Below are positions 33,954-42,716 of a stretch of DNA of 64,000 nucleotides, piece after piece. The DNA comes from Hymenobacter translucens (lineage in GTDB: Bacteria > Bacteroidota > Bacteroidia > Cytophagales > Hymenobacteraceae): assembly GCF_020685205.1 (NCBI RefSeq), contig NZ_JAJERB010000002.1, positions 124,001 through 188,000 on the forward strand, given 5' to 3'. A model generated the notes under the pieces. The model worked only from the letters and a program-made list of their open reading frames with translations. It was not told the DNA's origin and searched no databases. The translations under genes and the position numbers were made by a program. Numbering within the stretch: the stretch's first letter is position 1; each line of letters opens with the position of its first letter.

Positions 33954-34058
33954 GGAAGTTAGGGACGTAAGGGGTAGCGTCTCAGCCTGCAAACGTCTTT
34001 ATTACCGGAAACTGCAGCCGAAACCCGCTGCCACGGGGCCGGCAAGCGGCTGGTCTGT

Positions 34059-34066
34059 TACTTTTG
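34059..34066 (+). promoter_or_regulatory. -7 box of the DUF6427-like membrane gene
   Basis: TACTTTTG matches TAnnTTTG; predicted transcription start about 34072, 20 bases before the TTG start of the membrane protein. No -33 TTG at the usual distance. Confidence 0.45.
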
Positions 34067-34094
34067 CTTTCTCCCGGCTTTTCCACGCCTCGCC

Positions 34095-35507
34095 TTGCTT
34101 CAGTTTTTCAAAAGCCCGCTGCCCACCCGTTTCCTCGCCCTGCTGGTGCTGATTCTGGCGTTGCGCCTGCCCCTGCTGTGGCTGGGCGTGCCCCTCACGG
34201 CGGCCGAGCTACGGGCCATGCTGGTAGGCGAGCGGCTGCACGAGGGCGCCCTGCTGTACCGCGACCTGTACGACAGCACGGCCCCGCTGGCGGCGCTGCT
34301 GGGCGGGGCCCTGGACATGGTCATGAACCGCCCGCTCTGGCTGTACCGGGTGCTGGCGCTGCTACTGCTGCTGGGCCAGGCGCTGCGACTAAACGGCGTG
34401 CTCAACCGGGCCGACGTGCACCCTGAGCGCGGCTACGTGGCCGCCCTGACGTACCTGCTGGTGGGTTCCATCAGCACCGACCTCGACACGTTTTCGCCCC
34501 TGCTGCTGGGCCATACGTTCATCATCGGGGCCCTGAGCGCCCTGCTGCCCACCTCGCGGGAAGGGTACGACAACCGACGTCTGTTCCGGGCCGGCTTTCT
34601 GGTGGGCGTGGCGGCGCTGTGCTACCTGCCGCTGGCTTTGTTTCTGCTGGTGGGGCTGTTTGCCGTTATCATCTTTGCGGCTAACTCCTTCCGCAGCTTT
34701 CTGCTGCTGCTCTGCGGGTTTTTCTTTCCCTACGCCGCGGCGGCCACTTTCTTTCTGTACGCCGAGGCGCTGCCGGGCTTTGCCCAGCTTCACCTGCAGC
34801 CGTTCCTGCGCGGCCTGGTAACGGGGGCCGACGGCCTGCCGCTGTTCGTGCAGCTGCGCCTGCTTATTTTACCCGCCGCCCTCTTGATGCTGGCCTTGAG
34901 CCGGTCGTTTACCACGTCGCTCGGCCTGGTATTTCAAATCAAGTTTCAGCAGCTGATGCTGGTGTGGCTGCTCGTGGCCGGCCTGATGGTGGCCGCGGGC
35001 CGGGGCACGGCCCCGGGTACGCTGGTGCTGGTTTTGCCCCCGCTCACGTACTTCAGCCTGTTTCTGTGGCAAAAGGCGCGGCGCCTCTGGCTGACGGAGG
35101 TACTGCTGCTGCTGGTGCTGGCGGCGGTGGTCGGGCTGCGCTACCGGACCATGCTCGGCCTGGAGCGCCCCCTGCAGCTACCCAGTGAAAGCCGTTACGC
35201 CATGCAGCCGAACCCGGCCTACGCCTCGGTGCAGGGGCAGCGCCTGCTGGTACTCGGCCCCGACCTGCGCCCCTACGTGCAGAACCGGCTGGCCAGCCCC
35301 TATCTCGACTGGCGCTTGGCCCAGGCTGACTTCGGCCACCTCAACGAGTATGCGGCCGTGTACCGCCTGTCGCGGCAGTTCAGCTCCCACCCGCCCGACT
35401 ACCTGATTGACCAGCGGAATCTGCTGCCCGAACTTCAGTACAAGGTGCCCGTGGTTTTCAGCCGCTATCAGCCTACTTCCGTTCCGGGGGTGTTTAAGGT
35501 GAAGTAG
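34095..35507 (+). CDS. polytopic membrane protein, DUF6427-like
   Basis: 470 aa with about 10-12 membrane helices, rich in Leu and aromatic residues. The TTG at 34095 is taken as start because the first ATG comes only after the first helix and the opening LQFFKSPLPTRFLALLVLILALRLPLLWLG reads as a natural N-terminus. The short loop GALLYRDLYDSTAPLAALL near residue 50-70 and the layout resemble DUF6427, a Bacteroidota family related to GT-C glycosyltransferases. The C-terminal about 90 residues are soluble. Function unknown. Confidence 0.85.
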   Translation: MLQFFKSPLPTRFLALLVLILALRLPLLWLGVPLTAAELRAMLVGERLHEGALLYRDLYDSTAPLAALLGGALDMVMNRPLWLYRVLALLLLLGQALRLNGVLNRADVHPERGYVAALTYLLVGSISTDLDTFSPLLLGHTFIIGALSALLPTSREGYDNRRLFRAGFLVGVAALCYLPLALFLLVGLFAVIIFAANSFRSFLLLLCGFFFPYAAAATFFLYAEALPGFAQLHLQPFLRGLVTGADGLPLFVQLRLLILPAALLMLALSRSFTTSLGLVFQIKFQQLMLVWLLVAGLMVAAGRGTAPGTLVLVLPPLTYFSLFLWQKARRLWLTEVLLLLVLAAVVGLRYRTMLGLERPLQLPSESRYAMQPNPAYASVQGQRLLVLGPDLRPYVQNRLASPYLDWRLAQADFGHLNEYAAVYRLSRQFSSHPPDYLIDQRNLLPELQYKVPVVFSRYQPTSVPGVFKVK

Positions 35508-35577
35508 GAAATTGAACTCCTCCTTCCCGCAGCTTGGGAGCAGCAGCCGTTCGCAGGGCTCCGGGCCGTGGAGCAGC

Positions 35578-35614
35578 AAAAAGCCCCGACGTACGCATCC
35601 GCCGGGGCTTTTTT
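35578..35614. terminator. bidirectional terminator between DUF6427-like gene and rpiB
   Basis: An 11-bp stem (AAAAAGCCCCG 35578-35588 with 35603-35613) and a T run. It lies between convergent stops at 35507 and 35713, 70 bases after the first. Confidence 0.88.
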
Positions 35615-35712
35615 CTTGGTTGATGTCACTTGTGTCTCAAGGGCCAATGGCGGAGTGCCGCTGCGAAAAGGGCGCTCTTCGGCTCTAGAAACGAAACCTC
35701 AACTCCTCATCA

Positions 35713-36141
35713 CTAGCAGTCAATCTTGTTGACGCGGTTCTGGTGGCGGCCACCTTCAAAGGCAGTGTTCAGGAACTGGCTGACGATGCCCCGGGCGTCT
35801 TCTTCGCTTACGAAGCGGGCGGGCACGCACACGATGTTGGCGTCGTTGTGCTGCCGGGCCAGCTCGGCCAGCTCGGGCTGCCAGGCAATGGCGGCCCGGA
35901 TGCCCCGGTGCTTGTTGGCCGTGATGCACACCCCGTTGGCGCTGCCGCACACCAGCACGCCCCGCTCCTGCTCCCCGTTGGTGATGCTCGTGGCCAGCGG
36001 GTGCACAAAGTCGGGATAGTCCACGGAGTCGAGCGAGTGGGTGCCGAAGTCCTGCACTTCGTAGCCGTTGTCGCGCAGCCACTGGGTCAGCATCTGCTTG
36101 TACTCAAATCCGGCGTGGTCGGAGCCGATGGCTATTTTCAT
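35713..36141 (-). CDS. rpiB: ribose-5-phosphate isomerase B
   Basis: 142 aa, the usual RpiB length. It interconverts ribose 5-phosphate and ribulose 5-phosphate in the pentose phosphate pathway. Conserved blocks are IAIGSDHAGFEYK, SVDYPDF, the catalytic Cys C65 in VLVCGSANGVCITANKHRGIRAA, and the C-terminal FLNTAFEGGRHQNRVNKI. It lies 72 bases downstream of tatC on the same strand; a tatC-rpiB neighbourhood is common in Bacteroidota. Confidence 0.97.
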   Translation of the reverse strand: MKIAIGSDHAGFEYKQMLTQWLRDNGYEVQDFGTHSLDSVDYPDFVHPLATSITNGEQERGVLVCGSANGVCITANKHRGIRAAIAWQPELAELARQHNDANIVCVPARFVSEEDARGIVSQFLNTAFEGGRHQNRVNKIDC

Positions 36142-36213
36142 GGGTGATGTACTGTTGTAGGTTGATGGTGCTATTGCCTGATGCGGGCAGTGCTGCGTTA
36201 CCAGAGGGGTGCT

Positions 36214-37083
36214 TTAACTCACGCCCTGATTGGCGGCCAGATCGGCGTTGAGGCGCTGCAGCCGGTTGCGCGACACCACCTTGGCGATGGTAATGCTCAG
36301 CTCGTAAAGCAGCATGATCGGGATGGTTACGATAAGCTGGGAGGAAACGTCCGGGGGCGTGATGACGGCGGCAATAACGAGAATCACTACGAAGGCGTGC
36401 TTGCGGTAGATGCGCATTACCTCGGGCGTAACCAGTCCGGCTTTGGCCAGGAAATACACAATCATCGGCAGCTCAAACACGAACGCGCAGGACAGCGACA
36501 TGGTGGTGAGCGTGGAGATATAGCTCTGCAGGTCGATCTGGTTTTCGATGCTGGCATCAAGCTGGTACGAAGCCAGGAAGTTGATGCTCAGCGGGGCGGC
36601 CACGTAGTAGCCGAACAGCAGCCCCAGCAGAAACAGCACCGACACGAACAGCACTGCCCCCCGGGAATTGGCCCGCTCGTGCGGATACAGGCCGGGCCGG
36701 ATAAAGCGCCACAGCTCCCAGAAGGTGTACGGAAACGCCAGCGCCAGCCCCACGATGACCGAGGTGCTGATGTGCATGGAAAGCTGCCCGCTCATTTGCC
36801 GGTTCTGCAGGTCGAAAGTGAGCTTCTTCAGGCACAGATCCGGGGAGTTGAGCGCCTGCCCCAGCTTGCAGAACATCTGGTAGGTCCAGAAGTCCGGGCG
36901 GGAGGGGCCCAGGATCAGGTCATGGAACAGAAAGTCCTTGGCCAGAAAGGCCGCCGTGGAAAAGACCACCACGGCAATAGCCGCGCGGATGATATGCCAC
37001 CGCAGGGCTTCGAGGTGGTCGATAAACGACATTTCATGCGTTTCGTCCAGCGTGCGGCCGGCCGGGTTGTGAGTGGTTTCCAC
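36214..37083 (-). CDS. tatC: Sec-independent protein translocase subunit TatC
   Basis: 289 aa with six membrane helices. The N-terminal MSFIDHLEALRWHIIRA is the TatC signature region that reads the twin-arginine signal, with the conserved Glu-x-Arg pattern in FIDHLEALRW. Later blocks include FPYTFWELWRFIRPGLYPHERANSR and CAFVFELPMIVYFLAKAGLVTPE. It forms the Tat export pore with TatA, which is not in this window. It lies between glyA and rpiB on the same strand. Confidence 0.97.
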   Translation of the reverse strand: METTHNPAGRTLDETHEMSFIDHLEALRWHIIRAAIAVVVFSTAAFLAKDFLFHDLILGPSRPDFWTYQMFCKLGQALNSPDLCLKKLTFDLQNRQMSGQLSMHISTSVIVGLALAFPYTFWELWRFIRPGLYPHERANSRGAVLFVSVLFLLGLLFGYYVAAPLSINFLASYQLDASIENQIDLQSYISTLTTMSLSCAFVFELPMIVYFLAKAGLVTPEVMRIYRKHAFVVILVIAAVITPPDVSSQLIVTIPIMLLYELSITIAKVVSRNRLQRLNADLAANQGVS

Positions 37084-37186
37084 GGATAGTTGTCTACTTC
37101 AAAATCAGGTTTTTCGCAGCGCCGGGCGAAGCGGTGCCGGTACGTACGAGAAAAGGCCGGCTCCGGGCGCAGCCTCCCGCTTTGAA

Positions 37187-38479
37187 CTAGGCAAACAGCG
37201 GGAAGCTCTGCATCCACTCATTTACCTGCCCGCGCACCCGGCTCAGGTGGGCCTCGTCGGCATGGTGCATCAGCACGTCGTCAATCAGCTCCACGATCCG
37301 GCTCATGTCGGCTTCCCGCAGGCCCCGGGTGGTGACGGCCGCCGAGCCGATACGCATCCCGCTGGTCACGAACGGCGACTTGTCGTCGAACGGCACCATG
37401 TTCTTGTTAATGGTGATGTCGGCCTTGATGAGGGTGTTCTCGGCCAGCTTGCCGGTCAGGCCCTTGCTGCGCAGGTCGATGAGCATCAGATGGTTGTCGG
37501 TGCCGCCCGAGATAATCTGGTAGCCGCGGGCCACGAAGCCCTGGGCCAGCGCCTGGGCGTTGCGAATCACCTGCTGGGTGTACTCTTTATAGTCCGAGCT
37601 CAGCGCCTCGCCAAAGGCCACGGCCTTGGCCCCGATAACGTGCTCGAGCGGCCCGCCCTGGGTGCCGGGGAATACGCCCGAGTCGAGCAGGGCCGACATC
37701 ATGCGCAGCTCGCCTTTCGGCGTTTTCAGCCCAAACGGGTTTTCAAAGTCCTTGCCCATCATGATCAGGCCGCCCCGGGGGCCGCGCAGGGTCTTGTGGG
37801 TGGTCGTCGTCACGATGTGGCAGTGCGCGAACGGGTTGTTGAGCAAACCGGTGGCAATCAGGCCGGAAGGGTGGGAAATGTCGGCCAGCAGCAGGGCGCC
37901 CACTTCGTCGGCGGCTTCGCGCAGGGCCTTGTAGTCCCAGTCGCGGGAGTAGGCCGAGGCCCCGCAGATGATGAGCTTGGGCTGCTCGCGCCGGGCCGTT
38001 TCCTTGACCTTGTTCCAGTCGATCAGACCGGTTTCGGGCTCTACGCCGTAAAAGCTGGGCTTGTAGAGCTTGCCGGAGAAGTTAACCGGGGAGCCGTGGG
38101 TGAGGTGGCCGCCGTGGCTGAGGTCGAAGCCCAGGATTTTGTCGCCGGGATTCAGCACCGCCAGCATCACCGCGGCGTTGGCCTGGGCGCCGGAGTGGGG
38201 CTGCACGTTCACCCATTCCACCCCAAACAGCTCCTTGGCGCGGTCGATGGCCAGCTGCTCCACCAGGTCCACGATTTCGCAGCCCCCGTAGTAGCGCTTG
38301 CCGGGCAGGCCCTCGGCATATTTGTTGGTCAGAATGGAGCCCTGGGCCAGCATCACCTGCTCCGACACGTAGTTTTCGGAGGCAATGAGCTCGATGCCGT
38401 GCGTCTGGCGCTCTTTTTCGCGGCGGATAAGGTCGAACACGGCGGTGTCCCGGGCAGTAGTGGCAGTGCTTGTTTCCAT
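37187..38479 (-). CDS. glyA: serine hydroxymethyltransferase
   Basis: 430 aa. PLP enzyme that converts serine and tetrahydrofolate to glycine and methylene-tetrahydrofolate. Blocks are [54 protein letters not shown] and the PLP lysine K229 in [15 protein letters not shown]. The ATG at 38479 is chosen because METSTATT fits the family start; a TACCTTTG promoter box ends six bases upstream. First gene of a glyA-tatC-rpiB run. Confidence 0.97.
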   Translation of the reverse strand: METSTATTARDTAVFDLIRREKERQTHGIELIASENYVSEQVMLAQGSILTNKYAEGLPGKRYYGGCEIVDLVEQLAIDRAKELFGVEWVNVQPHSGAQANAAVMLAVLNPGDKILGFDLSHGGHLTHGSPVNFSGKLYKPSFYGVEPETGLIDWNKVKETARREQPKLIICGASAYSRDWDYKALREAADEVGALLLADISHPSGLIATGLLNNPFAHCHIVTTTTHKTLRGPRGGLIMMGKDFENPFGLKTPKGELRMMSALLDSGVFPGTQGGPLEHVIGAKAVAFGEALSSDYKEYTQQVIRNAQALAQGFVARGYQIISGGTDNHLMLIDLRSKGLTGKLAENTLIKADITINKNMVPFDDKSPFVTSGMRIGSAAVTTRGLREADMSRIVELIDDVLMHHADEAHLSRVRGQVNEWMQSFPLFA

Positions 38480-38484
38480 ACGGG

Positions 38485-38492
38485 CAAAGGTA
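38485..38492 (-). promoter_or_regulatory. -7 box of glyA
   Basis: TACCTTTG on the minus strand, an exact TAnnTTTG match, ends five bases before the glyA ATG. Transcription would begin at or next to the start codon. Confidence 0.55.
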
Positions 38493-38564
38493 CGAGGTGC
38501 AATTTGGTTGTTCGTTGTTGGTTGTTGGGGTCTTGGGTATTTGCTATTGAGTATAACAACTGGC

Positions 38565-38722
38565 ATCCCTGATCGGGCATCCGCAAAGCAAACCGAAGGT
38601 CGGCGCGGTTGAAAACCCTAGCACCGCGGAACGAGTTGCTGTTACGAATATCGTTTAAACAGCAGTCGCTCAAACCTGATCAGGCTCTTCGGCTGCGCCG
38701 TACGCTGGATCAAGGATAACAA
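38565..38722. repeat. degenerate palindromic intergenic repeat, copy B
   Basis: Resembles copy C at 57756-57905 over its length: both have AACCGAAGGTCG near the left end, ACCGC-GAACGA-TTGC in the middle and CCTGAT-AGG-TCTTCGGCT-CGCCG near the right end, ending in GGATAACAATG / GAATGACATTG. It is more decayed than copies A and C and its palindrome is poor. Confidence 0.6.
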
Positions 38723-38841
38723 TGCTCAGGCACTTACCATCCAAGTCCCCGAGTCCCCGCCCCCGGGTTATCTGCGTATATTTCCTCCCATTTGCTGCCG
38801 GATAGTGCGCTCCGGCACGTTCCTTAACCGTTCCCACTGCC

Positions 38842-39357
38842 GTGACCCAGCCCCCTGCCGAACAACTCACCAGCCTGCGCGTGGGCAACCAGTCCCTGCT
38901 GCTCACCTTCTACCAGCAGAACCGGGACCATTTTGCGCGCTGGGTCCGCCGTCATCACAACGTGGAAGCGACTCCCGCGCACGAGCTGCTGCGCACGGTC
39001 CTGCTCGATTTCTTTGACCAGGTAGCCGACGGCCGCCTCGCCAAGATGCCCCCCGATCTGCGCGCCTACCTTTACGGCATGGCCCGGGAGCGGCTCGACT
39101 CGGTGCCGGCTACGTCGTCGACCCAGGAAGGCAGCCGCCTGCCCGAAGGCGAGGTGGCGCGGCGGCAGCGCGTGCTGCAGCTGTTCAGCCAGCTCGGCAC
39201 CGACTGCCAGCAGGTACTTATGTACTTCTACTTCCGGGGCTACAACTTCGAGAAAGTAGCCGGCAAGATGGGCTACGCCAACGCCACGGTGGCCCGCCTA
39301 CAGAAAGCCGGCTGCCTGCGGAAGTTCTACGAGCAGGTTACCCGCCCGGTAGCCTAG
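38842..39357 (+). CDS. RNA polymerase sigma factor, sigma-70 family (ECF-like)
   Basis: 171 aa from a GTG at 38842. A region 2-like helix set lies near the N-terminus (LLLTFYQQNRDHFARWVRRHHNVEATPAHELLRTVLLDFF). A region 4 HTH is at the C-terminus (QLFSQLGTDCQQVLMYFYFRGYNFEKVAGKMGYANATVARLQKAGCLRKFYE). Region 2 is poorly conserved, so this is a divergent ECF member. The next gene encodes a membrane-anchored protein with an anti-sigma-like layout, so the two probably form a signalling pair. Confidence 0.82.
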   Translation: MTQPPAEQLTSLRVGNQSLLLTFYQQNRDHFARWVRRHHNVEATPAHELLRTVLLDFFDQVADGRLAKMPPDLRAYLYGMARERLDSVPATSSTQEGSRLPEGEVARRQRVLQLFSQLGTDCQQVLMYFYFRGYNFEKVAGKMGYANATVARLQKAGCLRKFYEQVTRPVA

Positions 39358-39464
39358 TGTTGTGCTGCCTTCATTATGCGTAGCTTAGCCCCCGCTATTC
39401 CGGTCAGCCCGGTGTCTCCTGCTTTCCAGTTCTTTCGTTTCACTGCCTGTTGTCAGGTTTCCCT

Positions 39465-40250
39465 ATGATGTCGCCCGACGACCTGCGCCCGTACCTGGAG
39501 GAGTTGGAACGCTTTGCCGATGGGCAGATGGCTCCGGCCGAGCAGGAAGCCTTTGAGGCGCGCCTGCGGCAGGACGAGGCCCTGCGGCGGGCCCACGCCG
39601 CCTACGAGCAGCTCACCGGCGACCTGCGCTGGGTGGCCGGGCACCAGACCCTGGCCCACCGCCTGCAGTCCCTCGACAAGCGCCTCGACCAGCGCCAGGA
39701 AGCCCTGACCCGGATGCGCCGCCGCCAGCGCCGCAGTCAGATCCGCTGGGGCGTAGTAGCCGCCAGCGTAGTGCTGCTGGCTTTGCTGGCCTGGGCGCTG
39801 CTCCGGCCCGCCGGCAGCAACGTCTCGGCCTGGGAGCGGTACTACCAGCCCGACGACGGCCTGTCCGCCACGCCGGCTCTGCTGGGCCGCCCCTTGCTGG
39901 CCGAAGCCATGGAACAGTACCAGACCGGCCACTACCAGGCGGCCCTGCGCACCCTACGCCGCATCCCCACCGACAACGTAGGCCGGGATACGCTGCTCTA
40001 CTACAACGGCATCTTTCTACTGAGCATGGGTGAGGCCAACGCGGCCCGGTCGTTTCTGCGGCGGGTAACCCTGCAGCCCGGCTCGGCCCTGACCGGCAAG
40101 GCCAACTACCACATGGGCATGGCGCAGTGGAAGGCCAAGCAGCTGCCGGAGGCCCGCGCCACGCTGGAACTGGTGGCCGCCGACGCCTCCAACCCCTACC
40201 GGATGCCTGCCCAACGGGTGTTGGCCGACAAAGCCTTCAGCCAAGAGTAA
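39465..40250 (+). CDS. membrane-anchored protein with TPR-like repeats, probable partner of the sigma factor
   Basis: 261 aa from the ATG at 39465 (an ATG follows directly at 39468). The N-terminal about 90 residues are a charged, helical cytoplasmic part (YLEELERFADGQMAPAEQEAFEARL, a layout seen in anti-sigma proteins). One membrane helix follows (WGVVAASVVLLALLAWALLRPAG, about 93-115), then an outer part with TPR-like helices (AMEQYQTGHYQAALRTLRRI, NYHMGMAQWKAKQLPEARATLELV). There is no zinc-binding His/Cys cluster. An anti-sigma or signal-relay role is inferred from context. Confidence 0.8.
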   Translation: MMSPDDLRPYLEELERFADGQMAPAEQEAFEARLRQDEALRRAHAAYEQLTGDLRWVAGHQTLAHRLQSLDKRLDQRQEALTRMRRRQRRSQIRWGVVAASVVLLALLAWALLRPAGSNVSAWERYYQPDDGLSATPALLGRPLLAEAMEQYQTGHYQAALRTLRRIPTDNVGRDTLLYYNGIFLLSMGEANAARSFLRRVTLQPGSALTGKANYHMGMAQWKAKQLPEARATLELVAADASNPYRMPAQRVLADKAFSQE

Positions 40251-40253
40251 GAC

Positions 40254-40952
40254 TTAGCGTTTGGCTATCGGGTAGGGCGGCTCCAGGTTGGACTGCAGCG
40301 TCAGGTTCCAGCTGTCCAGCTCCAAAGCGGCCAAATGAGCCAGCTCGGGGTTGTGCCGGTACACGCAGCCGGTGTCAAGTCCGATGGCGCCGGCCTGTTC
40401 AGCTACTTTCTTTTTCACTTCGGCTGTTGGGGTCGGCACGTGACCGTGCAGCAGGCGCCGCCCTTGCAGGCGGGAAGCATCCAGGGTAAACTTCTTGGTA
40501 TTGAGCATGGTGTGCCAATCGGTGCGCATCTGCTCCGGGGGGAGGCGGAAGTCGAAGCCGGCGTGGACCAGCGTAAATCCGGGAATGTCGAGCACGTGGG
40601 GCAGTGCCTCAAGCCAGGCCACGTACGCCGCCGGAATGGCGCTGGCCTCTGCCACTCCGAAGCTGGCCAGCGTCAGCTGCCGGTCGGCAGCATTCGCCCA
40701 AAGCGCCTCGGTCTTGCCCTGAATGGCGTCGAGCAGCTCCTGGTCGTGGTTGCCGCGCAGACACCAGACCTGGTAGCCGCGTGCCGGCAGCTGCATCAGA
40801 TAGTCGAGCATTCCGCGGCTGTCGGGGCCCTTGTTCACGTAGTCGCCCAGCACGTACAGCTCGTCGGCGGGCTTCAGCTCCAGCTTTTTTTCCACCAGTT
40901 GCCGGAAGGTGTGCAGGCAGCCGTGCAGATCAGTCGTGACGTAGCGCGCCAT
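40254..40952 (-). CDS. calcineurin-like metallophosphoesterase (Ser/Thr protein phosphatase type)
   Basis: 232 aa. The metal-binding motifs are in order: DLHGC near residue 8, GDYVNKGPDSRG near 36, GNHDQE near 67 and the later HAGFDF and HGHVPT. This is the small PrpA/PPP-type bacterial phosphatase or bis-nucleoside tetraphosphatase pattern. It is convergent with the TPR gene, with only three bases between the stops and no terminator. Confidence 0.92.
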   Translation of the reverse strand: MARYVTTDLHGCLHTFRQLVEKKLELKPADELYVLGDYVNKGPDSRGMLDYLMQLPARGYQVWCLRGNHDQELLDAIQGKTEALWANAADRQLTLASFGVAEASAIPAAYVAWLEALPHVLDIPGFTLVHAGFDFRLPPEQMRTDWHTMLNTKKFTLDASRLQGRRLLHGHVPTPTAEVKKKVAEQAGAIGLDTGCVYRHNPELAHLAALELDSWNLTLQSNLEPPYPIAKR

Positions 40953-41067
40953 ACGCAGTGTGGTTTTGAAATAATAAAGTGCGGTTGAATAGCCGTCATC
41001 TTAAGCACAGGAGAGCCATCAGGAACCTAAAAGCCATCAGCCAAGCGCCTGCAGCCTGGGAAACAGA

Positions 41068-41094
41068 AAGCCCCTGCGGGTTAGGCAGAGGCTT
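41068..41094 (-). terminator. weak terminator after the 78-aa hydrophilic protein gene
   Basis: Imperfect 10-bp stem (41068-41077 with 41085-41094, one mismatch) around AAGCC-CTGC arms. Read leftward it is followed by TTCTGTTT, a poor U tract. Confidence 0.4.
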
Positions 41095-41126
41095 CCTGGT
41101 GCAATAGGTTGGAAGGGGAGCCGGGC

Positions 41127-41363
41127 CTAGCTGTAGGCCGGCTTGTCCAGGTCGGGCTTGTCGAGGTTGCGGTTGGGATGACGAAGCAGGTCGTGACGGG
41201 CCTCGTCCAGGCCGTCCTCGGTATACTCATCGGCAATGCGCTGCTCTTCGTCACCCGTCTGGCCGAGGGGCTTGTCGCCACCAGCTTTGGGCTGACCCGA
41301 GTTGGCCGGGCTGCCGTGGTTTTCCTTGGACTGCTGATTGGTGTTATTGCTTTTGTAAGGCAT
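41127..41363 (-). CDS. small hydrophilic protein, function unknown
   Basis: 78 aa, no hydrophobic segment, low-complexity and rich in Asn, Gln, Lys, Asp and Gly (SNNTNQQSKENHGSPANSG, then GDEEQRIADEYTEDGLDEARHDL, then NLDKPDLDKPAYS). Probably disordered. Similar short proteins are common in Hymenobacter. It is followed upstream on the same strand by a second hydrophilic protein gene (41417-41926), 53 bases away, and may be co-transcribed with it. Confidence 0.7.
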   Translation of the reverse strand: MPYKSNNTNQQSKENHGSPANSGQPKAGGDKPLGQTGDEEQRIADEYTEDGLDEARHDLLRHPNRNLDKPDLDKPAYS

Positions 41364-41416
41364 GACGTTCAGAAGTTTAAAGGTGAACTAGATGCCGGAA
41401 ACCCGGCGAAAAAAGC

Positions 41417-41926
41417 TTAGCTCTCGCCCTTCAGAATTCCCGACTCCTGGGCGTTCGGGTCGTTCTGCTCGGCATTGGTCTGGGTATTAGCACCCACAGC
41501 TTCCGGGTTGGGCTGGGGCGGCGCCATCTGGCCCATGCCCACGCGGTAGCGCGGGTCGAGCATGTCGTCCTTGCGCAGGTCGTCGGCGGAGATTTCGTCA
41601 AGAGGGGCGGGTACCCGGCGCGGATCCATGTCTTCCGGAGCCGGCATATCCTGGTTGAGGCGGTCCTGCAGGCCTTCCTCTACCGAGAGAATGTTGTCTG
41701 GCGGACGCTTGGAGTCGTCGGCATTCTCGTTAAGGGAAACGGCCGTCATGCCGCCGGCGCTGTCGGTACCGTAGCCTTCCTTGCCGTCGCGGTTGCCGAA
41801 GCCGCCGCGGGCCTCCTCGTTGCGGGGCGGGTTGGCGCCGGCAATGATGTGGCCTTCCTGAAACTCCTCGTTGGTGGTGTCGTCGTTTATCACCCGCACG
41901 GGGCGGTTGTTCGGGTCGATTGCCAT
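41417..41926 (-). CDS. acidic low-complexity protein, function unknown
   Basis: 169 aa, strongly acidic with many Asp, Glu, Asn, Pro and Gly and no hydrophobic core (RNEEARGGFGNRDGKEGYG, LDEISADDLRKDDMLDPRYRVG, GANTQTNAEQNDPNAQESG). It resembles stress-linked or hydrophilin-like disordered proteins, but no family is recognised. ATG at 41926. Upstream of the 78-aa gene on the same strand. Confidence 0.7.
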   Translation of the reverse strand: MAIDPNNRPVRVINDDTTNEEFQEGHIIAGANPPRNEEARGGFGNRDGKEGYGTDSAGGMTAVSLNENADDSKRPPDNILSVEEGLQDRLNQDMPAPEDMDPRRVPAPLDEISADDLRKDDMLDPRYRVGMGQMAPPQPNPEAVGANTQTNAEQNDPNAQESGILKGES

Positions 41927-42035
41927 AGCGTTGGTTGGTTAGAGCGTTGGGTCAGGGTGGTAGGGAGGTGTACTAGGTTTTTTTGAATAGGGTTTTGATA
42001 TGTGACGCCGGGAATAGGTGTAAACTGCGCTCATC

Positions 42036-42605
42036 ATGTCTAATTCAGCGTCCTACTCTTCCATTCGCGATGTCGCCAGCCTGCAGGCGGCCGTAGCGGC
42101 GGGTCACCCGTTCAAATACCTCTACTTCTGGGGCCACACGGCAAAGTCGGCTACCGTCGGCAAAGAGTGCTTCAGCCAGTGGTATCCGGCTTCTTTCACC
42201 CTCGACGGGCACGCCTACCCCACCACCGAGCACTACATGATGGCCGAGAAAGCCCGCCTGTTCCAGGACGAAGCCGCCCGCGCCGCCATCCTGGCCGCCC
42301 GCCACCCCAACGACGCCAAAAGCCTGGGCCGCCGGATTCAGGGCTTCGACGAAACAACCTGGGTGACAGCCCGCTTTGCTATCGTGGTGCGCGGCAACCA
42401 GGCCAAGTTCTCCCAGCACCCGGCGCTACAGACTTTTCTGCTGACCACCGGCAGCCGGGTGCTGGTGGAAGCCAGCCCGGTCGATTCCATCTGGGGTATC
42501 GGACTGACCCAGGACCACGCCGATGCTGCCAGCCCGCTCACGTGGCGCGGGCTCAACCTGCTCGGCTTTGCCCTGATGGAAGTGCGCGACCAGCTGGCTT
42601 CCTAA
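42036..42605 (+). CDS. NADAR family protein (YbiA-like)
   Basis: 189 aa. NADAR signature segments are FWGHTAKSATVGKECFSQWYPASFTLDG, PTTEHYMMAEKARLF, KSLGRRIQGFDETTW and the C-terminal VEASPVDSIWGIGL followed by NLLGFALMEVRDQL. NADAR enzymes act on riboflavin/NAD-related N-glycosides and reverse ADP-ribosyl-guanine marks. Which of these applies here is not clear. It stands alone before the PCD gene. Confidence 0.93.
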   Translation: MSNSASYSSIRDVASLQAAVAAGHPFKYLYFWGHTAKSATVGKECFSQWYPASFTLDGHAYPTTEHYMMAEKARLFQDEAARAAILAARHPNDAKSLGRRIQGFDETTWVTARFAIVVRGNQAKFSQHPALQTFLLTTGSRVLVEASPVDSIWGIGLTQDHADAASPLTWRGLNLLGFALMEVRDQLAS

Positions 42606-42716
42606 AAGCTGTTCAAACCAGATCCGGCCCGGCAACAAAATTCGCCGCTCTTCCCTCTATTCCCTCACCGTCAGACTATCAGACAACAGCTGGTAGCTAT
42701 AAGCCAATAATCAACT

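Larger units (their letters stand above)
38480..38841. other. intergenic region between glyA and sigma factor gene
   Basis: 362 bases without a gene. It contains the glyA promoter box, a Gly/Thr-rich-looking GTTG string (38505-38530), repeat copy B (about 38565-38722) and an AT-rich stretch at 38770-38790 with TATATTTC (38777-38784), a near match to TAnnTTTG that could serve the sigma factor gene. Confidence 0.5.

Noticed and set aside
37073..38572. A 499-codon plus-strand open frame opposite glyA.
   Set aside because: glyA is complete with its PLP lysine; the opposite frame has no recognisable protein features.
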